Source of the DNA: Deinococcus frigens DSM 12807
Lineage (GTDB): Bacteria; Deinococcota; Deinococci; Deinococcales; Deinococcaceae
Direction: 5' to 3'
Assembly (NCBI RefSeq): GCF_000701425.1
Contig: NZ_JNIW01000005.1
Coordinates: 1-64,000 of the forward strand
Length of the DNA: 64,000 bases
Shown: piece by piece, positions 9,817-22,080 of the stretch
Numbering within the stretch: position 1 is the first letter of the stretch
Layout: every line of letters begins with the position of its first letter
Position numbers and translations under genes: made by a program
The notes under the pieces: generated by a model
Told to the model about the DNA's origin: nothing
Seen by the model: the letters and a program-made list of their open reading frames with translations, nothing else
The model's database searches: none

Positions 9817-10770
9817 ATGACCGCAAACGCTCCAACCCAGCCTCCAGCCGCCCCGCCCACGCCCCTGGGCCGCAAGAAGGTGCGCGGCATCGAGGGCGCT
9901 CGCGCGTGGCAGGCGTTCTGGCTGCTGCTGCCCACCCTGATCGCCATCATCCTGGTGGCCGGATTTCCGCTGTACCGCACCATCTTCTTCTCGGCGCAGG
10001 AAGCCAACCTGACCTCACCGGGGCAGGCCACCTTTATCGGCCTCCAGAACTTCTGGTTCACCACCGCCGAGGGCATTGGCCTGGGCTTCCTGCAAGACCC
10101 GCAGTGGTGGACCGCCGTGCGCAACACGCTGATCTTCACGGTGTTCTCGGTGGCGCTGGAAACGGTGTTCGGCATGATCATCGCGTTGGTGGTCAACAGC
10201 GCCTTTGCCGGGCGCTCGTTTTTGCGGACTGCCATGCTGGTGCCGTGGGCGATTCCCACGGTGGTCTCGGCGCAGATGTGGGCCTACATGTACAACGATT
10301 CCTTTGGGCTGATCGGTCAGGGCGTGCTGGGCGGACAGGCGCTGCTGGCCGATTCCAGCACGGCCATCTGGGCGATGATCGCGGTGGACGTATGGAAGAC
10401 CACCTCCTTTATGGCGCTGCTGATCCTGGCCGGGCTGCAAAGCCTGCCAGGGGACATGTACGAGGCCGCTGACATGGACGGCGCAAGCAAGTGGACGCAG
10501 TTCTGGCGCATGACCCTGCCCCTGCTGCGGCCCGCGCTGCTGGTGGCCCTGGTCTTCCGCAGCCTGGACGCCCTGCGGGTGTTCGACATCATGTACGTGA
10601 TGCTGGGCGCGAACGTGGCCGCCAGCACCAGCATGACCGGCTACGCCCGCCAGCAACTGATCGACAACCAGTTGTTGGGCGTGGGCAGCGCCGTGTCGGT
10701 GGCGATTTTTATCATCATCATGGCGATTGTGGTCATTTACGTGACCGCCTTCCGCGTGAAGTTCGACTAA
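9817..10770 (+). CDS. Sugar ABC transporter permease (MalF type)
   Basis: A 317-residue inner-membrane permease of the MalF/UgpA class with six predicted membrane segments after a cytoplasmic Pro-rich N-terminus. The EAA loop that docks the ATPase is present ([20 protein letters not shown], about 212-231). It pairs with the next gene to form the heterodimeric channel. The ATG at 9817 follows CCAGGAGGCC. The downstream permease starts 13 nt after the stop. Confidence 0.92.
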   Translation: MTANAPTQPPAAPPTPLGRKKVRGIEGARAWQAFWLLLPTLIAIILVAGFPLYRTIFFSAQEANLTSPGQATFIGLQNFWFTTAEGIGLGFLQDPQWWTAVRNTLIFTVFSVALETVFGMIIALVVNSAFAGRSFLRTAMLVPWAIPTVVSAQMWAYMYNDSFGLIGQGVLGGQALLADSSTAIWAMIAVDVWKTTSFMALLILAGLQSLPGDMYEAADMDGASKWTQFWRMTLPLLRPALLVALVFRSLDALRVFDIMYVMLGANVAASTSMTGYARQQLIDNQLLGVGSAVSVAIFIIIMAIVVIYVTAFRVKFD

Positions 10771-10783
10771 AGGAGGACTGGAC

Positions 10784-11635
10784 ATGTACCTGAAACGCAC
10801 CAATCCCGGCCTGTTCTACCTTCAGCGGACGCTGTTCTACCTGCTGGTGATCGTGATTACCCTGTACCTGCTGCTGCCCTTCGGCTGGGCCGTGTTGACC
10901 AGCTTCCGGCGGGCCACCGATCTATTCCTGCCGCCGCTGCAATTCGCCTTCGCACCCACCACCCTGGACAATTACACCCAGGTCTTTGCCAACGCCAGCT
11001 TCCGGCGCGGCCTCTTTTTCAGCACCATCGTCGCCATCGGCGCAGTGGCCGTAAGCCTGCTGTTCGGGTCTTTTGCGGCCTACGCACTGGGGCGCTTCCG
11101 CTTCCGGGGCAAGCAGTTCATCATGTACATCATTCTGGCCGTCAGCGTGTTTCCGCAGATCGCCGTGCTGGGCGGGTTATTCACGCTGATCACGCGCTTC
11201 AACCTGTTCGACAACCCGATTGGCCTGATGGTCTCATACCTGATCTTCACCATTCCCTTTACCGTGTGGGTGCTGACCTCGTTTGTGCGCGACATTCCCG
11301 GCGAGCTGGAGGAAGCCGCGCTGGTGGACGGCGCAAGCCCGCTGCAAACGCTGTTCAAGGTGCTGTTTCCGGTGATGATGCCCGCGCTGGTGACCACTGG
11401 CCTGCTGGCCTTTATCAACGCCTGGAACGAGTACCTGTTCGCGCTGACCTTCATGAGCACCAACCGCACCGTGCCGGTGGTGATCGCCAACTACTCCGGC
11501 GCGTCGCAGTTTGATCAGCCGTGGGGGCCGATCATGGCCGCCAGCATCGTGGTCACCATTCCGCTAATCACCCTGGTGCTGATCTTCCAGCGCAACATCG
11601 TGTCCGGCCTGACGGCGGGAGCGGTCAAGGGCTGA
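10784..11635 (+). CDS. Sugar ABC transporter permease (MalG type)
   Basis: A 283-residue partner permease with six membrane segments and the second EAA motif ([20 protein letters not shown]). AAGGAGG lies upstream of the ATG at 10784. With the MalF-type subunit it builds the transmembrane channel of the importer. A terminator follows 19 nt after the stop, ending the operon. Confidence 0.93.
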   Translation: MYLKRTNPGLFYLQRTLFYLLVIVITLYLLLPFGWAVLTSFRRATDLFLPPLQFAFAPTTLDNYTQVFANASFRRGLFFSTIVAIGAVAVSLLFGSFAAYALGRFRFRGKQFIMYIILAVSVFPQIAVLGGLFTLITRFNLFDNPIGLMVSYLIFTIPFTVWVLTSFVRDIPGELEEAALVDGASPLQTLFKVLFPVMMPALVTTGLLAFINAWNEYLFALTFMSTNRTVPVVIANYSGASQFDQPWGPIMAASIVVTIPLITLVLIFQRNIVSGLTAGAVKG

Positions 11636-11654
11636 GCTTTACTCTGATAAGGCT

Positions 11655-11686
11655 GCCTCTCCGGTGATTGGGGAGGCGGTTTTTTT
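11655..11686 (+). terminator. Terminator of the sugar importer operon
   Basis: GCCTCTCC (11655-11662) pairs with GGGGAGGC (11670-11677; one G-T pair) across a 7-nt loop, followed by GG and seven T residues. This is a typical Rho-independent terminator. Confidence 0.85.
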
Positions 11687-11760
11687 GCTGCGGGGTCATG
11701 GGTCGCTCCAGCGTGATCTGACGCGATGTGACAGGTGGCCTCCCCGGTGGCCCCCTTGTA

Positions 11761-11876
11761 CGGAACCCGTTTTTCTCCTGCTCGCTGTCTTGTCCAGAGC
11801 AGCGCCCATGAGGACGCCTGGACGCCCGCTCGGATGTACAGGTGTTTCCAACACCTTTCACTCGGAGTCCGTATTA
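11761..11876 (-). repeat. 116-bp dispersed repeat, copy A
   Basis: Read on the minus strand, this segment aligns without gaps to 52327-52442 on the plus strand, with about 16 differences by eye (about 86% identity). A palindrome is conserved in both copies; here it is AGGTGTT-GGA-AACACCT. Both copies lie between genes. Neither carries a credible reading frame. The plus strand of this copy runs into the hairpin terminator at 11896. Confidence 0.75.
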
Positions 11877-11895
11877 CCCCAGCCGCCTTCGCGGC

Positions 11896-11926
11896 CCCCT
11901 CTCTCATTCGGATAGAGGGGTGCTTT
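11896..11926 (+). terminator. Hairpin with short T-run downstream of the repeat
   Basis: CCCCTCT (11896-11902) pairs with AGAGGGG (11914-11920) across 11 nt, followed by TGCTTTT. It faces the plus direction, though the only plus-strand gene upstream already has its own terminator, so it may end a transcript through the repeat or act as a backup. Confidence 0.5.
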
Positions 11927-11940
11927 TGCGTGCCACCCCA

Positions 11941-12360
11941 TCAGTTCAGCGGCCTGACCGGCTCCCGCACCGTTCCCGTATACATGTCGGCCACGTCGCG
12001 GAGCATTCGGCGGGCCAGGCTGATCAGTTCGTCCTCGCCCACGTTGTCCAGGCGGAAGCTGCCGTCCTCGCCGTATTCGCCCTGAAAAGCACCGCCCATA
12101 CGGCGCACGCGCACCAGTACCTCGCACAGGCCCAGCCGCAGCCAGGCGGAGTGGAAGCCGCCTGGGGGCACGGGGCGCACGCGGCTGGCGGGATCGACCG
12201 TGAAGTCCAGCGTCACGTTGTTCAGCGGCATGCCCGGCCCGCTGGCGGCGCGCAGGGCATGGTACAGCGCGTTGAGAAAGGCCTCGCAGGCGCGTTCCTC
12301 GGCCTGACGCTCGTGGGCGTGGCGGCGGATGGTGGCCTGAAGTTCATCGAACTCGCTCAT
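11941..12360 (-). CDS. Conserved hypothetical protein
   Basis: A 139-residue acidic soluble protein of unknown function. The ATG at 12360 was preferred because the sequence from MSEFDELQATIRRHAHE is a normal amphipathic N-terminus; the longer frame would start upstream in sequence with no ribosome binding site. It has no membrane segment, signal peptide or known motif. Its start lies about 110 nt from the divergent LpxB-related gene, so the two probably share a divergent regulatory region. Confidence 0.7.
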   Translation of the reverse strand: MSEFDELQATIRRHAHERQAEERACEAFLNALYHALRAASGPGMPLNNVTLDFTVDPASRVRPVPPGGFHSAWLRLGLCEVLVRVRRMGGAFQGEYGEDGSFRLDNVGEDELISLARRMLRDVADMYTGTVREPVRPLN

Positions 12361-12470
12361 TGGATGTGGCTCGCGGCAGGCATCTCGGCCCTGTTCATAC
12401 CATGCCAGCGCGGCCAGACGATGTTGGGACCTGGGCACGGGGCTAGGGCACGGACGCTATGCTTCGGCGC

Positions 12471-13670
12471 GTGACCTCCGCGCCCGTCCTGTTCATCTCC
12501 AACGGCACGGCGGAAGATTTGATCGGAGCGCGGCTGGCCGGGCTGCTGAGCGGAGAGATTCGCTCTGCCCCGCTGGTGGGCGAGGGCCGGGCTTACGCGA
12601 GCGCCGGCACCTCCAGACGCGTGGGCCGGGTGCTGAGGCTGCCCAGCGGCGGCTTTCCCTTCGGCAGCCTGGACAACCTGCGGGCAGACCTGCGGGCCGG
12701 GCTGATCGGCGATTCGGTGGGCCAGTGGACCGACGCCGTGCGCGGGGCGCGGGGGGCCGGGGCCATCGTCGTCGTGGGCGATGCCTACGCGCTGATGGTG
12801 GGCAGCGTGGCGGCGAAAATGGGCCGCCTGCCGCTGATCCACGTCCAACCCCTCCTGAGCGCTCAGTATCTGGACGGCCTGGGGATGCGCGGGGCGCTGC
12901 GGGAGTTGAATGCGCTGGGGGCCAATCTGCCGATGCCCTATGAACTGCGGCTGGCACGCGGGGCAAGCGCCGTGTTCGTGCGCGACGCCGCCACCGAGCG
13001 GTATTACCGGCGGCGCGGCGTCCCGGCCCACTTTGCCGGAAGTTTTGCGATGGACGTGCTGCCCGCGCCAGAACATGAATTGCAGCTCCCGGCGGGCCGC
13101 CCGGTGCTGGCCCTGCTGCCCGGATCGCGCGAGGACCACCGTGAGAGTCTGCCGCTCATGCTGAGGGCCGCCGCCCTGCTGCCGGAGGTCACGTCGCTGG
13201 TGGCCTGGCCACACGGCTGGAAAGCGGTCACGCTGCCCGGCGGCTGGCGGCTCCACATTAAGAACGAAGCGGAGGCCCTGGCGGAGGGGAAGGGAGCACA
13301 GATCCACCTGCTGCGCGGGGCATTCGGCGCGGTGGCGCGGGCGGCAGATGTCGCCCTCGGCACCTCCGGCACGGCGAACGAGCAACTCGCGGGGCTGGGC
13401 GTGCCCACCGTCGCCTTCGCCACGCGCGGACCGCAGTACACCGAGGGGTTTGCGCGGCGGCAGGGGCGTTTGCTGGGCGCGGCGCTGCGGGTGGTGGACG
13501 CGGACCCGGTGAAGTTGGCGGCAGAGGTCCGGGCCATCCTCGGTGACGGCTCACGGCGGGCGCGGGCGGCACTGGCGGGCCTGACGCGCATCGGCCCGGC
13601 GGGAGCCTTACCCGTGATCGCGGCTGAGATTGAAGTGCTGGCCCAAGACAAAAAAAACACCCGGCGCTGA
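12471..13670 (+). CDS. Lipid-A-disaccharide synthase-related glycosyltransferase-like protein
   Basis: A 399-residue protein of the LpxB-related family found in Deinococcus and cyanobacteria (TIGR03492-like). The N-terminal part ([18 protein letters not shown]) and the ALLPGSRED segment are shared with LpxB/MurG-type GT-B glycosyltransferases. [20 protein letters not shown] resembles their sugar-nucleotide site. Deinococcus has no lipid A, so the acceptor is unknown; a role in envelope glycolipids is inference. The GTG at 12471 was chosen: TATGCT (12458-12463) is a -10 box 7 nt upstream, and the ATG at 12459 lies inside that box, so it cannot be translated from this leaderless transcript. Confidence 0.82.
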   Translation: MTSAPVLFISNGTAEDLIGARLAGLLSGEIRSAPLVGEGRAYASAGTSRRVGRVLRLPSGGFPFGSLDNLRADLRAGLIGDSVGQWTDAVRGARGAGAIVVVGDAYALMVGSVAAKMGRLPLIHVQPLLSAQYLDGLGMRGALRELNALGANLPMPYELRLARGASAVFVRDAATERYYRRRGVPAHFAGSFAMDVLPAPEHELQLPAGRPVLALLPGSREDHRESLPLMLRAAALLPEVTSLVAWPHGWKAVTLPGGWRLHIKNEAEALAEGKGAQIHLLRGAFGAVARAADVALGTSGTANEQLAGLGVPTVAFATRGPQYTEGFARRQGRLLGAALRVVDADPVKLAAEVRAILGDGSRRARAALAGLTRIGPAGALPVIAAEIEVLAQDKKNTRR

Positions 13671-13684
13671 AGCCAGGTGTTTTC
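13654..13684. terminator. Bidirectional terminator between convergent genes
   Basis: AAAACACC (13654-13661) pairs with GGTGTTTT (13676-13683); an inner GGC/GCC pair extends the stem. A and T runs on either side let it work in both directions. It overlaps the last codons of the LpxB-related gene and lies 10 nt from the stop of the minus-strand gene at 13694. Confidence 0.8.
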
Positions 13685-13693
13685 TCGGAAAGG

Positions 13694-13963
13694 TCAGGGC
13701 GTGCTGTCCTCGTCGGCGTCGCCCATGTTGGTGCTGGGCGGATCGCTGCCGTCCATCGTCTGGGCCAGGGCGACGTCCTGCTTGTCCATGCCGCGCTCCT
13801 TGTAGGCCCCGGCCTCACGGCTCTCGGCCTTGACCTTGGCGTCCAGTTCTTCCAATTCTTCGTGTTTGTCCATGTGGCCCATGAACTGCAACTCCACGTT
13901 GGTGGGTTCGCGTTTCTGGTCAGCGGCAGTCTCCCCGTCGCGGCGGTCATCATTCTGGGTCAT
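13694..13963 (-). CDS. Small acidic hypothetical protein
   Basis: An 89-residue, very hydrophilic and probably disordered protein (Asp/Glu/Lys-rich, with KHEELEELDAKVKAESREAG as a likely helix). No domain was recognised. The ATG at 13963 is preceded at 6 nt by TAGCGT (13970-13975, minus), consistent with leaderless expression, and its 3' end shares the bidirectional terminator. Both support a real gene despite the small size. Confidence 0.65.
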   Translation of the reverse strand: MTQNDDRRDGETAADQKREPTNVELQFMGHMDKHEELEELDAKVKAESREAGAYKERGMDKQDVALAQTMDGSDPPSTNMGDADEDSTP

Positions 13964-14030
13964 GGGTCTACGCTACCAAGTGGGTCTGAGAACGGGCCTG
14001 AGCGGTTCCTTCATCTTGCTGGGCGCGCCC

Positions 14031-15148
14031 TCAACCTCCCAGCCGCAACACGCTCTGGTTGCCGCGCAGCACGAAAACCAGGATGCCCGCTCCGGCCAGC
14101 ACCCCGGCCTGCCGCTCCAAGTTCTTCACCGAGTCGGGGGCGGCCACCCACTGGCGGCGCGGCTTCTCGCCGGGTTCCAGGTAAAAGCCCTCGGGGACGG
14201 CGACAATGGCCACGCGGCTGGCGGTGGCCCGCGCCCGCATGGCCCCGGCGATCAGCGCGGGCGCGGGGCTGGCGCTCAGGATAATCAGGTTGCCGCCCGA
14301 ACGGATGGGCGGAATGACCGGCGGGGCGGGGTCCGGCTGAAGCTGCGCCAGCCGCAGCAGGGCAGCGTGGTGGGCCTCGGCATGGCGGCCCGTGGGCGTC
14401 GCGCCCGCGTTTGTCGCCACCGAGACCGGCAGCTCCAGGGTCAACGCCTCCTGCACCAGACTGGCGGCCAGGCGCACGGCACTCTCGGCAAAGACTGAGC
14501 CGCCGCTGCTGACGTCCAGATACACGGTCACGCTGCTGGCCGCCGTGCGCTCGGGTTCGCGGACGCTCAGGGTGCCGGTGCAGGCGCTGGAGCGCCAGTG
14601 GATGCGGCCCGGCGGATCGCCCGACACGTATTCGCGCACGCTCCGCAGGCTGATCGGATCGTCCAGTCCCAGCCGCCTGGACAGGCCGCCCTCGCTGAGC
14701 AGCGGGCGCAGCAGGTCCGGCAGGCGCAGGCCGTGGGGGCCAGGAAACACTTCCAGACGTTGCGGCGCTGCCAGCGGCACGCTGCGCCAGAACAGTCCCA
14801 GCGGATCGGCCCAGTGCAATGTCGCGCCCGGCCAGTCGTACACGCCCCGGCTGTTGAGGGTGAGGGAGGTACGGACCTGCTGCGTCAGTGGGCCAAGCAG
14901 CTCGCCGGCCAGGCGCACGGGCGTATCGGGAACCACTGTGCGCGGCGTGGGGTCCTCGATCAGATACCGGATGGGCAGGCGACTGTGCAACTCCAGCCGG
15001 ACCGTTAGCGGCAGACGGGTTCCCTGAAAGCCGCCCTGCGGCACCTCGCGCGCCAGGGAGACGCGGGGCGGTTGGCGGTAGGCCCACCACAGCAGCGCGG
15101 CCAGCAAGCCCAGGACGGCCAGCCAGATCAGCGCCGTGAGCAGCAGGT

Positions 15149-15152
<4 letters not shown>
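14031..15152 (-). CDS. DUF58 domain protein with two N-terminal membrane segments
   Basis: A 373-residue membrane-anchored protein of the DUF58 (VWA-like) family, the usual partner of MoxR ATPases. Residues 1-25 (NLLLTALIWLAVLGLLAALL) are hydrophobic. The diagnostic segment SVREYVSGDPPGRIHWRSSA marks the DUF58 core, and the downstream part has a VWA-like fold (VTVYLDVSSGGSVF). The GTG at 15152 overlaps the MoxR stop (GTGA), so the genes are coupled. The pair is thought to act as a chaperone-like module for maturing envelope or metal-containing complexes. Confidence 0.88.
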
Positions 15153-16128
<976 letters not shown>

Positions 16129-16132
<4 letters not shown>

Positions 16133-17604
16133 GGGACGTCCTTGTGGTCAGAAGTGGAATCGTCTGCGGGACCCTGCGGCGGCGGAAGGTCCGGCAGCAC
16201 CGCAGCCAGTTCGCGCGCCGCCGCCTCGGCCTGTTCGGCGTCTTCATCGGTGACGCGCCCGCCATACCGTACGGGGGCATAGGCGCGGGTCAGGGTGTCC
16301 AGCGGCCCGGCCAGCACGGCGTCGAAGCTGGAGAGCCTGGCCGCGTAGCCTGCCGGAGTTTCAGCGGCCATCCTGCCGCGCCCGTGCTGCCGCAGCGCCT
16401 CCTCGGCCTGACGGTAGGCGAGTCGGACGCGGTGCAGGGGCGGTGGGGCGGGTGCGGTGGGGTCATCCATCAGATTTGGTACGACTTTACCCTCCATCAC
16501 TTTCTCCCTGGAGTGCACCCAGTTCAACCAGAACAGCAGGGCGGCCAGCGCGAAGAGCATGACCAGACTCAGCCACAGGAGGACCTGCCCGACGGCGCTG
16601 ATGTCGATCTGCCGCCGCCCGGTGATATTGCCCAGCAGTTGGGCCAGGGCATTACCCGTGCCCGGAGGCGCTGCTTGCGCCGCCGCCGAGCCGCCCCCAC
16701 CGCCGCCGGACAGCAGCACGCCTGCCGCCAGCCACAGCGCCCCGGTCAGCACCAGCCCCGCCACCATCAGCAGCTCGGTGGGCCGGAGCCTGCCACCCTC
16801 CTGCTTGCGCAACCTGAGCATCAGGCCGCCGCCCGCCAGCAACAGCAGCAGGCCACCCAGCAAAATGGCGTCGATGGGCAAAAAGACGTTGCCGATGGTG
16901 AATTGGAAGGGCAGTTCTATGCCGGGCATGGAAGGAGCGGGTAGGGTCTGGGCCAAGTATGGCGGTGGAGGCTGATTTGGAGGCGGCACCGTCTGAAGGG
17001 CAGGCGGAGGTGTCGGCCCGCCCAGCGCCGCCCAGTTCACGGCCTGACGCGGCAGCAGCGCGCTGAAGATCAGCAGGGCCACCAGCGCCGCGCCCGCCGC
17101 CCACCACACGCGGGAAGTCGGCTGTTGTGGGCGGCTCCCCATCCGCTCATCACGGCCCGGAATCGCCAGCAGCCCCCCGGCCAGCGCCAGCAACAGCCCC
17201 GGCTGCGGGGCCAGCAGCCCGATCAGCAGCGGCGGCAGCAGCGCTGAGCGACTGCGCCGCACCCCATCGCTGATGCGACCGGCGGACCAGTTCAGGGCCA
17301 GGACCACGAAGAACAGGGCCAGATAATGCAGGGCCAGGCCCACCAGCGCCGCCCGGCCCTGCGCCAGCGCCGCCGGAGCCAGGGCCACCGCCGCCCCGCC
17401 CACCACCAGCAGGCTCAGCAGCAGGCGGCCCTCCTCCCAGCGGGGCCAGCGCACGGCCAGGCCGTACAGCACGCACAGCAGCGCCGCGCTCCACCACGGC
17501 AGCCAGCCCGCCGCCGCCAGTGGCAGCAGGGCCAGACCGTAAGCCCGCCACGACACCCGCGCCGGGGTGTCCAGCCAGGATTCCTCGCGCGGCGCAGTGG
17601 TCAA
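16129..17604 (-). CDS. Multi-pass membrane protein with C-terminal DUF4129-like domain
   Basis: A 491-residue protein, first gene of the DUF4129-MoxR-DUF58 operon. It has several N-terminal membrane segments, two more around 245-305, and one near 350-375. The cytoplasmic tail has RMAAETPAGYAARL and LTRAYAPVRYGG, typical of DUF4129. In related operons this position often holds a TgpA-type transglutaminase; here no Cys-His-Asp transglutaminase core is seen between the membrane segments, and a Pro/Gln-rich stretch occupies part of it. The start is TTG at 17604 preceded by GGGGAA. Confidence 0.75.
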
Positions 17605-17813
17605 GAGTGTTCCCCGGACGTCATCTTGCCTGAAGAATACGCGCTGGCCGCAAGAAAAGTTTCTCCAGTCACGAAAGCCGGCGGCGGGCGGACTCCAGAA
17701 AGAATGCCCCGTGGACCCACAACACTACATGGTGCCGCCAGTCGAATCTGGGTAAAGTCTGAGCAGGAAAGAGGTCCGCACGTTCAGCCCTGTCTTCCGA
17801 GGAGAGGTCCACT

Positions 17814-18269
17814 GTGCAGCACAAAAGCTGGTTCCTGACCGTGTCGGTTGCCCTCGGCCTCGCGCTCGGCTCAGCGGCCCTGGCGGGGGGCGGCGCGCCC
17901 GTCCGCATCTTCGGCACCTGGGAGGTCACCGCCTACCGCTTTGGCGACGGTATTTCGGTGGGCGAGAATGGGGCCAGACCCAACGTGGGAAGAATACTGA
18001 CCTACAGCGCCAACCGGGCCGTGTCCAACGAGACCTGCGCCGCGCCCACCTACTCGCTGGGGCGCGCCACCGCGCAGGCGTTTCTGGAGGACTACCGGAC
18101 CTCGCTGACCTCGGTGGGGATCAGGGGCAACGCCGTGGACACCGTAACCGTCAGGTGCGCGGGCAATGACTGGACCGAGTTCGGCGCAACCGTGTTCAGG
18201 GTCTCGGTCCGCGAGGCGCTGACCGTCTGGGACGGCGTGTATTACGTGCTGGAACGCCGGGGGAACTGA
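17814..18269 (+). CDS. Secreted hypothetical protein
   Basis: A 151-residue exported protein. The GTG at 17814 follows GAGGAGAGG. Residues 1-25 form a signal peptide (VALGLALGSAALAGG). The mature part begins RIFGTWEVTAYRFG, reminiscent of small beta-rich proteins that start with a GTW motif, and has two cysteines (ETCAAP and VRCAG) that could form a disulphide. No family was identified with confidence. Its 3' end faces a frameshifted secreted gene across a shared bidirectional terminator. Confidence 0.72.
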   Translation: MQHKSWFLTVSVALGLALGSAALAGGGAPVRIFGTWEVTAYRFGDGISVGENGARPNVGRILTYSANRAVSNETCAAPTYSLGRATAQAFLEDYRTSLTSVGIRGNAVDTVTVRCAGNDWTEFGATVFRVSVREALTVWDGVYYVLERRGN

Positions 18270-18282
18270 CCTCCAGCTCAAG

Positions 18283-18320
18283 AAAAGCGTCCTGACCAGG
18301 AAAAACCAGAACGCTTTTTC
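18283..18320. terminator. Bidirectional terminator between convergent secreted-protein genes
   Basis: AAAAGCGT (18283-18290) pairs with ACGCTTTT (18311-18318); CCTG/CCAGG-type pairing lies inside the loop region. A-run and T-run flanks make it usable on both strands. Its position supports the existence of a minus-strand gene ending at 18341. Confidence 0.75.
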
Positions 18321-18340
18321 GGGACCTCCGATCAACGCAG

Positions 18341-18653
18341 TTACAACGATTCCACGAATTGATCGAGGCGCGTGACCTCGGGGGCCGCACTGTTCTGGTC
18401 CATGCCCCTGAAGTGGATATTCATACAGAACCCGTTCTTCTCCTTCTCGGAGCGGCGCGAAGAAGTCGGGAGCCGCTTGCCGCGCCACCCTCTGAACCAC
18501 ACGGAGCAGTCCGGCTTGCCGAAACAATACGGGGTTCCAATTCACCGTGGGCAGTTGCGCGCCGGGCAGCGGTCCACCGCCTCCACCCGCGAGACTGAAC
18601 GCACCCAGCAGGGCGAAGGCGACGGCAAGCATCGGGCGGGATGGTGGTGTCAT
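18341..18653 (-). pseudogene. Small secreted protein gene with a frameshift
   Basis: The N-terminal frame (ATG at 18653) encodes a signal peptide (MLAVAFALLGAFSLAGG) and continues to QLPTVNWNP. From there the convincing protein sequence lies in another frame on the same strand: GTPYCFGKPDCSVWFRGWRG, then EKEKNGFCMNIHFRGMDQN and TRLDQFVESL, stop at 18341. The switch falls near a run of four C (about 18534-18540). Joined, the product would be about 100 residues with three cysteines. No single frame explains the region, so it is either a pseudogene or a sequencing error in the C-run. Function unknown. The shared terminator at 18283-18320 fits a once-real gene. Confidence 0.6.
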
Positions 18654-18754
18654 CCCAGCATTGTTCGGGTATGCGAGGCGGAACTCAATCGAAACCACCC
18701 TCAAATCGAGAATGCCCCAGTGACGGGGCATCGGTTAAAGGCAACAGGTGAAGC

Positions 18755-20509
<1,755 letters not shown>

Positions 20510-20646
20510 GCGGCCTCCTGCGGCAAGAGAAGTGGGTTGATCGGGGGCGGGCGGAATGCGGGTCCCCACGCGGGAGACCGGACGCCGGAACGCGCCAGTC
20601 TAGCAAACGCATCTGCGGGCCACGGCCCGCCTGAAGGCAGTCGTAA

Positions 20647-20676
20647 AGTTTACCACGCCTCTGGTAAATCTAGCAA
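20647..20676 (-). promoter_or_regulatory. Candidate rpoD promoter
   Basis: On the minus strand TTGCTA (20671-20676) and TAAACT (20647-20652) are separated by 18 nt, about 140 nt before the rpoD start codon. Both boxes are recognisable but imperfect. Confidence 0.45.
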
Positions 20677-20732
20677 CAGTGGAAGGGCGTGTTCAGATGA
20701 CGTGTGCAGCGGCCATCACGTTGCTCTGGCAC

Positions 20733-21911
20733 TCAGCCGCGCGTGGCCGCCAGCACCTTGAAGCCGCCTGCCCGCGCCAGCTCCCGCGCCGGGCCGACTT
20801 CACGCAGCGGCGTCTCGTAGGGCAGAGGTTCATTCGCCACCAGATACAGCGTGCCGCCGGGCCTGAGGCGGCGTGAGGCGGCAGCCAGAAACTCCCGCGC
20901 CACGTCCAGCACCACGCCGCGCCCGACATGAAACGGTGGATTGGTCACGATGGTATCGAAGGTCCGCTCACCCAGCGAGGCGTCCACGTCCGAATGGATC
21001 ACCTCGCCCGGCAGCCCGCTGGCCTCCAGCGTCATGCGCGCGCTGCGGACGCTTTGCAGATCACCGTCCACAAGGGTCACCTGCGCCCCACGCCGGGCCG
21101 CCCAAGCACCGATCAGGCCCGCGCCGCACCCCAGATCGAGGACCCGCTGGCCGGACAGGTCCAGGTCACCCAGCGTTTCGAGCAGCAGCGACGTGGCCTT
21201 ATCCGCCTTGCCCGCGCTGAAGACACCCGGCAGGCCGACAATCTGGACGCCGAATGCCCCGTACTTGTCGGCTTCTGCAATGGCGGGGGTGGGGCCGGGG
21301 CGACGGACCAGACGGGCCACGCGCATTCCGCCGTCGCGGGCTATGGTTTCGCCCGTTCCATAGGCCGCGCCCGCCGCGCGCACGTAGCGGTCAAAGCCCT
21401 TATCACGGTCCCCGGCCAGGTACAGCGTGCCGCCGGGCGGCGTTTGCGCGTGCGCCCACGCAAGCTGCGCCAAGACGTAGGCGCTGCCCTGGTCCCCGGC
21501 CAGCGTCAGGGCCACCGTCCGCGCCCGTTCGGGCCAGCGTTCGGCCAGGGCGTCGCCGGGAGCGGCGGCCAGCGGGTCAAATCCGGCAGATTGCAGGACG
21601 GCCAGCGCCGCCGCCGAACCCTCCACCGCCCACAACTCCACTCCTGGCACACTGCCGAGCAGGCCGCCCGCCGCCGAGAGGTCCAGCACCTCGCCGCAGA
21701 CGCGCCTCTTCCGCAGGGTCTGGGCCAGCAACTCCTGCGCCGCGTCCACACCGGGAAAGCCGCGCACGCCGGGTTTGGTGTGCGCGCTCAGGCCTTCCAG
21801 GCGCTGGCCCAGTCTGGCCGGGCGAACCTCGAAGTAATCGCCACCGGCCCCGCTGTCCTCACGTACGGGCGGGCGGGCGATTCGAATTTTCTGCTTTTTG
21901 CGGCCAGTCAC
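20733..21911 (-). CDS. SAM-dependent methyltransferase, RsmC/RlmG-like
   Basis: A 392-residue class I methyltransferase with two halves, as in RsmC/RlmG. The N-terminal half resembles a degenerate methyltransferase domain. The C-terminal half holds the SAM motif VLDLGCGAGLIGAWAA and the catalytic NPPF motif (DTIVTNPPFHVGRG) used for N2-methylation of guanine in rRNA. A 16S or 23S rRNA guanine target is therefore likely, but which base cannot be read from sequence. The start is GTG at 21911 with GGAGGGAC upstream. Confidence 0.82.
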   Translation of the reverse strand: MTGRKKQKIRIARPPVREDSGAGGDYFEVRPARLGQRLEGLSAHTKPGVRGFPGVDAAQELLAQTLRKRRVCGEVLDLSAAGGLLGSVPGVELWAVEGSAAALAVLQSAGFDPLAAAPGDALAERWPERARTVALTLAGDQGSAYVLAQLAWAHAQTPPGGTLYLAGDRDKGFDRYVRAAGAAYGTGETIARDGGMRVARLVRRPGPTPAIAEADKYGAFGVQIVGLPGVFSAGKADKATSLLLETLGDLDLSGQRVLDLGCGAGLIGAWAARRGAQVTLVDGDLQSVRSARMTLEASGLPGEVIHSDVDASLGERTFDTIVTNPPFHVGRGVVLDVAREFLAAASRRLRPGGTLYLVANEPLPYETPLREVGPARELARAGGFKVLAATRG

Positions 21912-21977
21912 GTCCCTCCATGTATCACATGCCGCGCCCGGGCGCCCCGCTCAAGGGCCGCTCAATGCTCCCCACAC

Positions 21978-22075
21978 GCGCCCGACAGGCGCAGGCCCCA
22001 GCCTGAAGGGGCCAAACAATTGAACCTGACCGGGTGAAGTCAGGCGAAGCCGCCCCGCGATAGGTGGGGCTTTTT
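21978..22075 (+). ncRNA. Candidate structured RNA: four hairpins ending in a T-run
   Basis: Four consecutive perfect stems lie between two minus-strand genes: GCGCC/GGCGC (21978-21992), GGCCCC/GGGGCC (21994-22013), CCTGAC/GTCAGG (22025-22044) and GCCCC/GGGGC (22052-22070), then TTTTT (22071-22075). The last is an intrinsic terminator pointing along the plus strand, where no protein gene exists. The segment around 22023-22048 (GAACCTGACCGGG, then GGCGAAG) weakly recalls the 3' part of a TPP riboswitch, but the CTGAGA half is missing. No convincing promoter was seen. It could be a small RNA, a decayed riboswitch, or the complement of a 5' leader of the methyltransferase gene. Confidence 0.4.
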
Positions 22076-22080
22076 CCTGG

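Noticed and set aside
17871..18731. Long minus-strand frame (286 codons) across two secreted-protein loci
   Set aside because: Only its first ~45 codons are protein-like (the signal peptide of the frameshifted gene); the rest is antisense to the plus-strand secreted protein and has Gly/Arg/Ala-rich shadow composition.
22023..22050. TPP riboswitch
   Set aside because: Only a short 3'-like string is present; the 5' CTGAGA half and a thiamin gene downstream are missing, so it was kept only as a candidate structured RNA.
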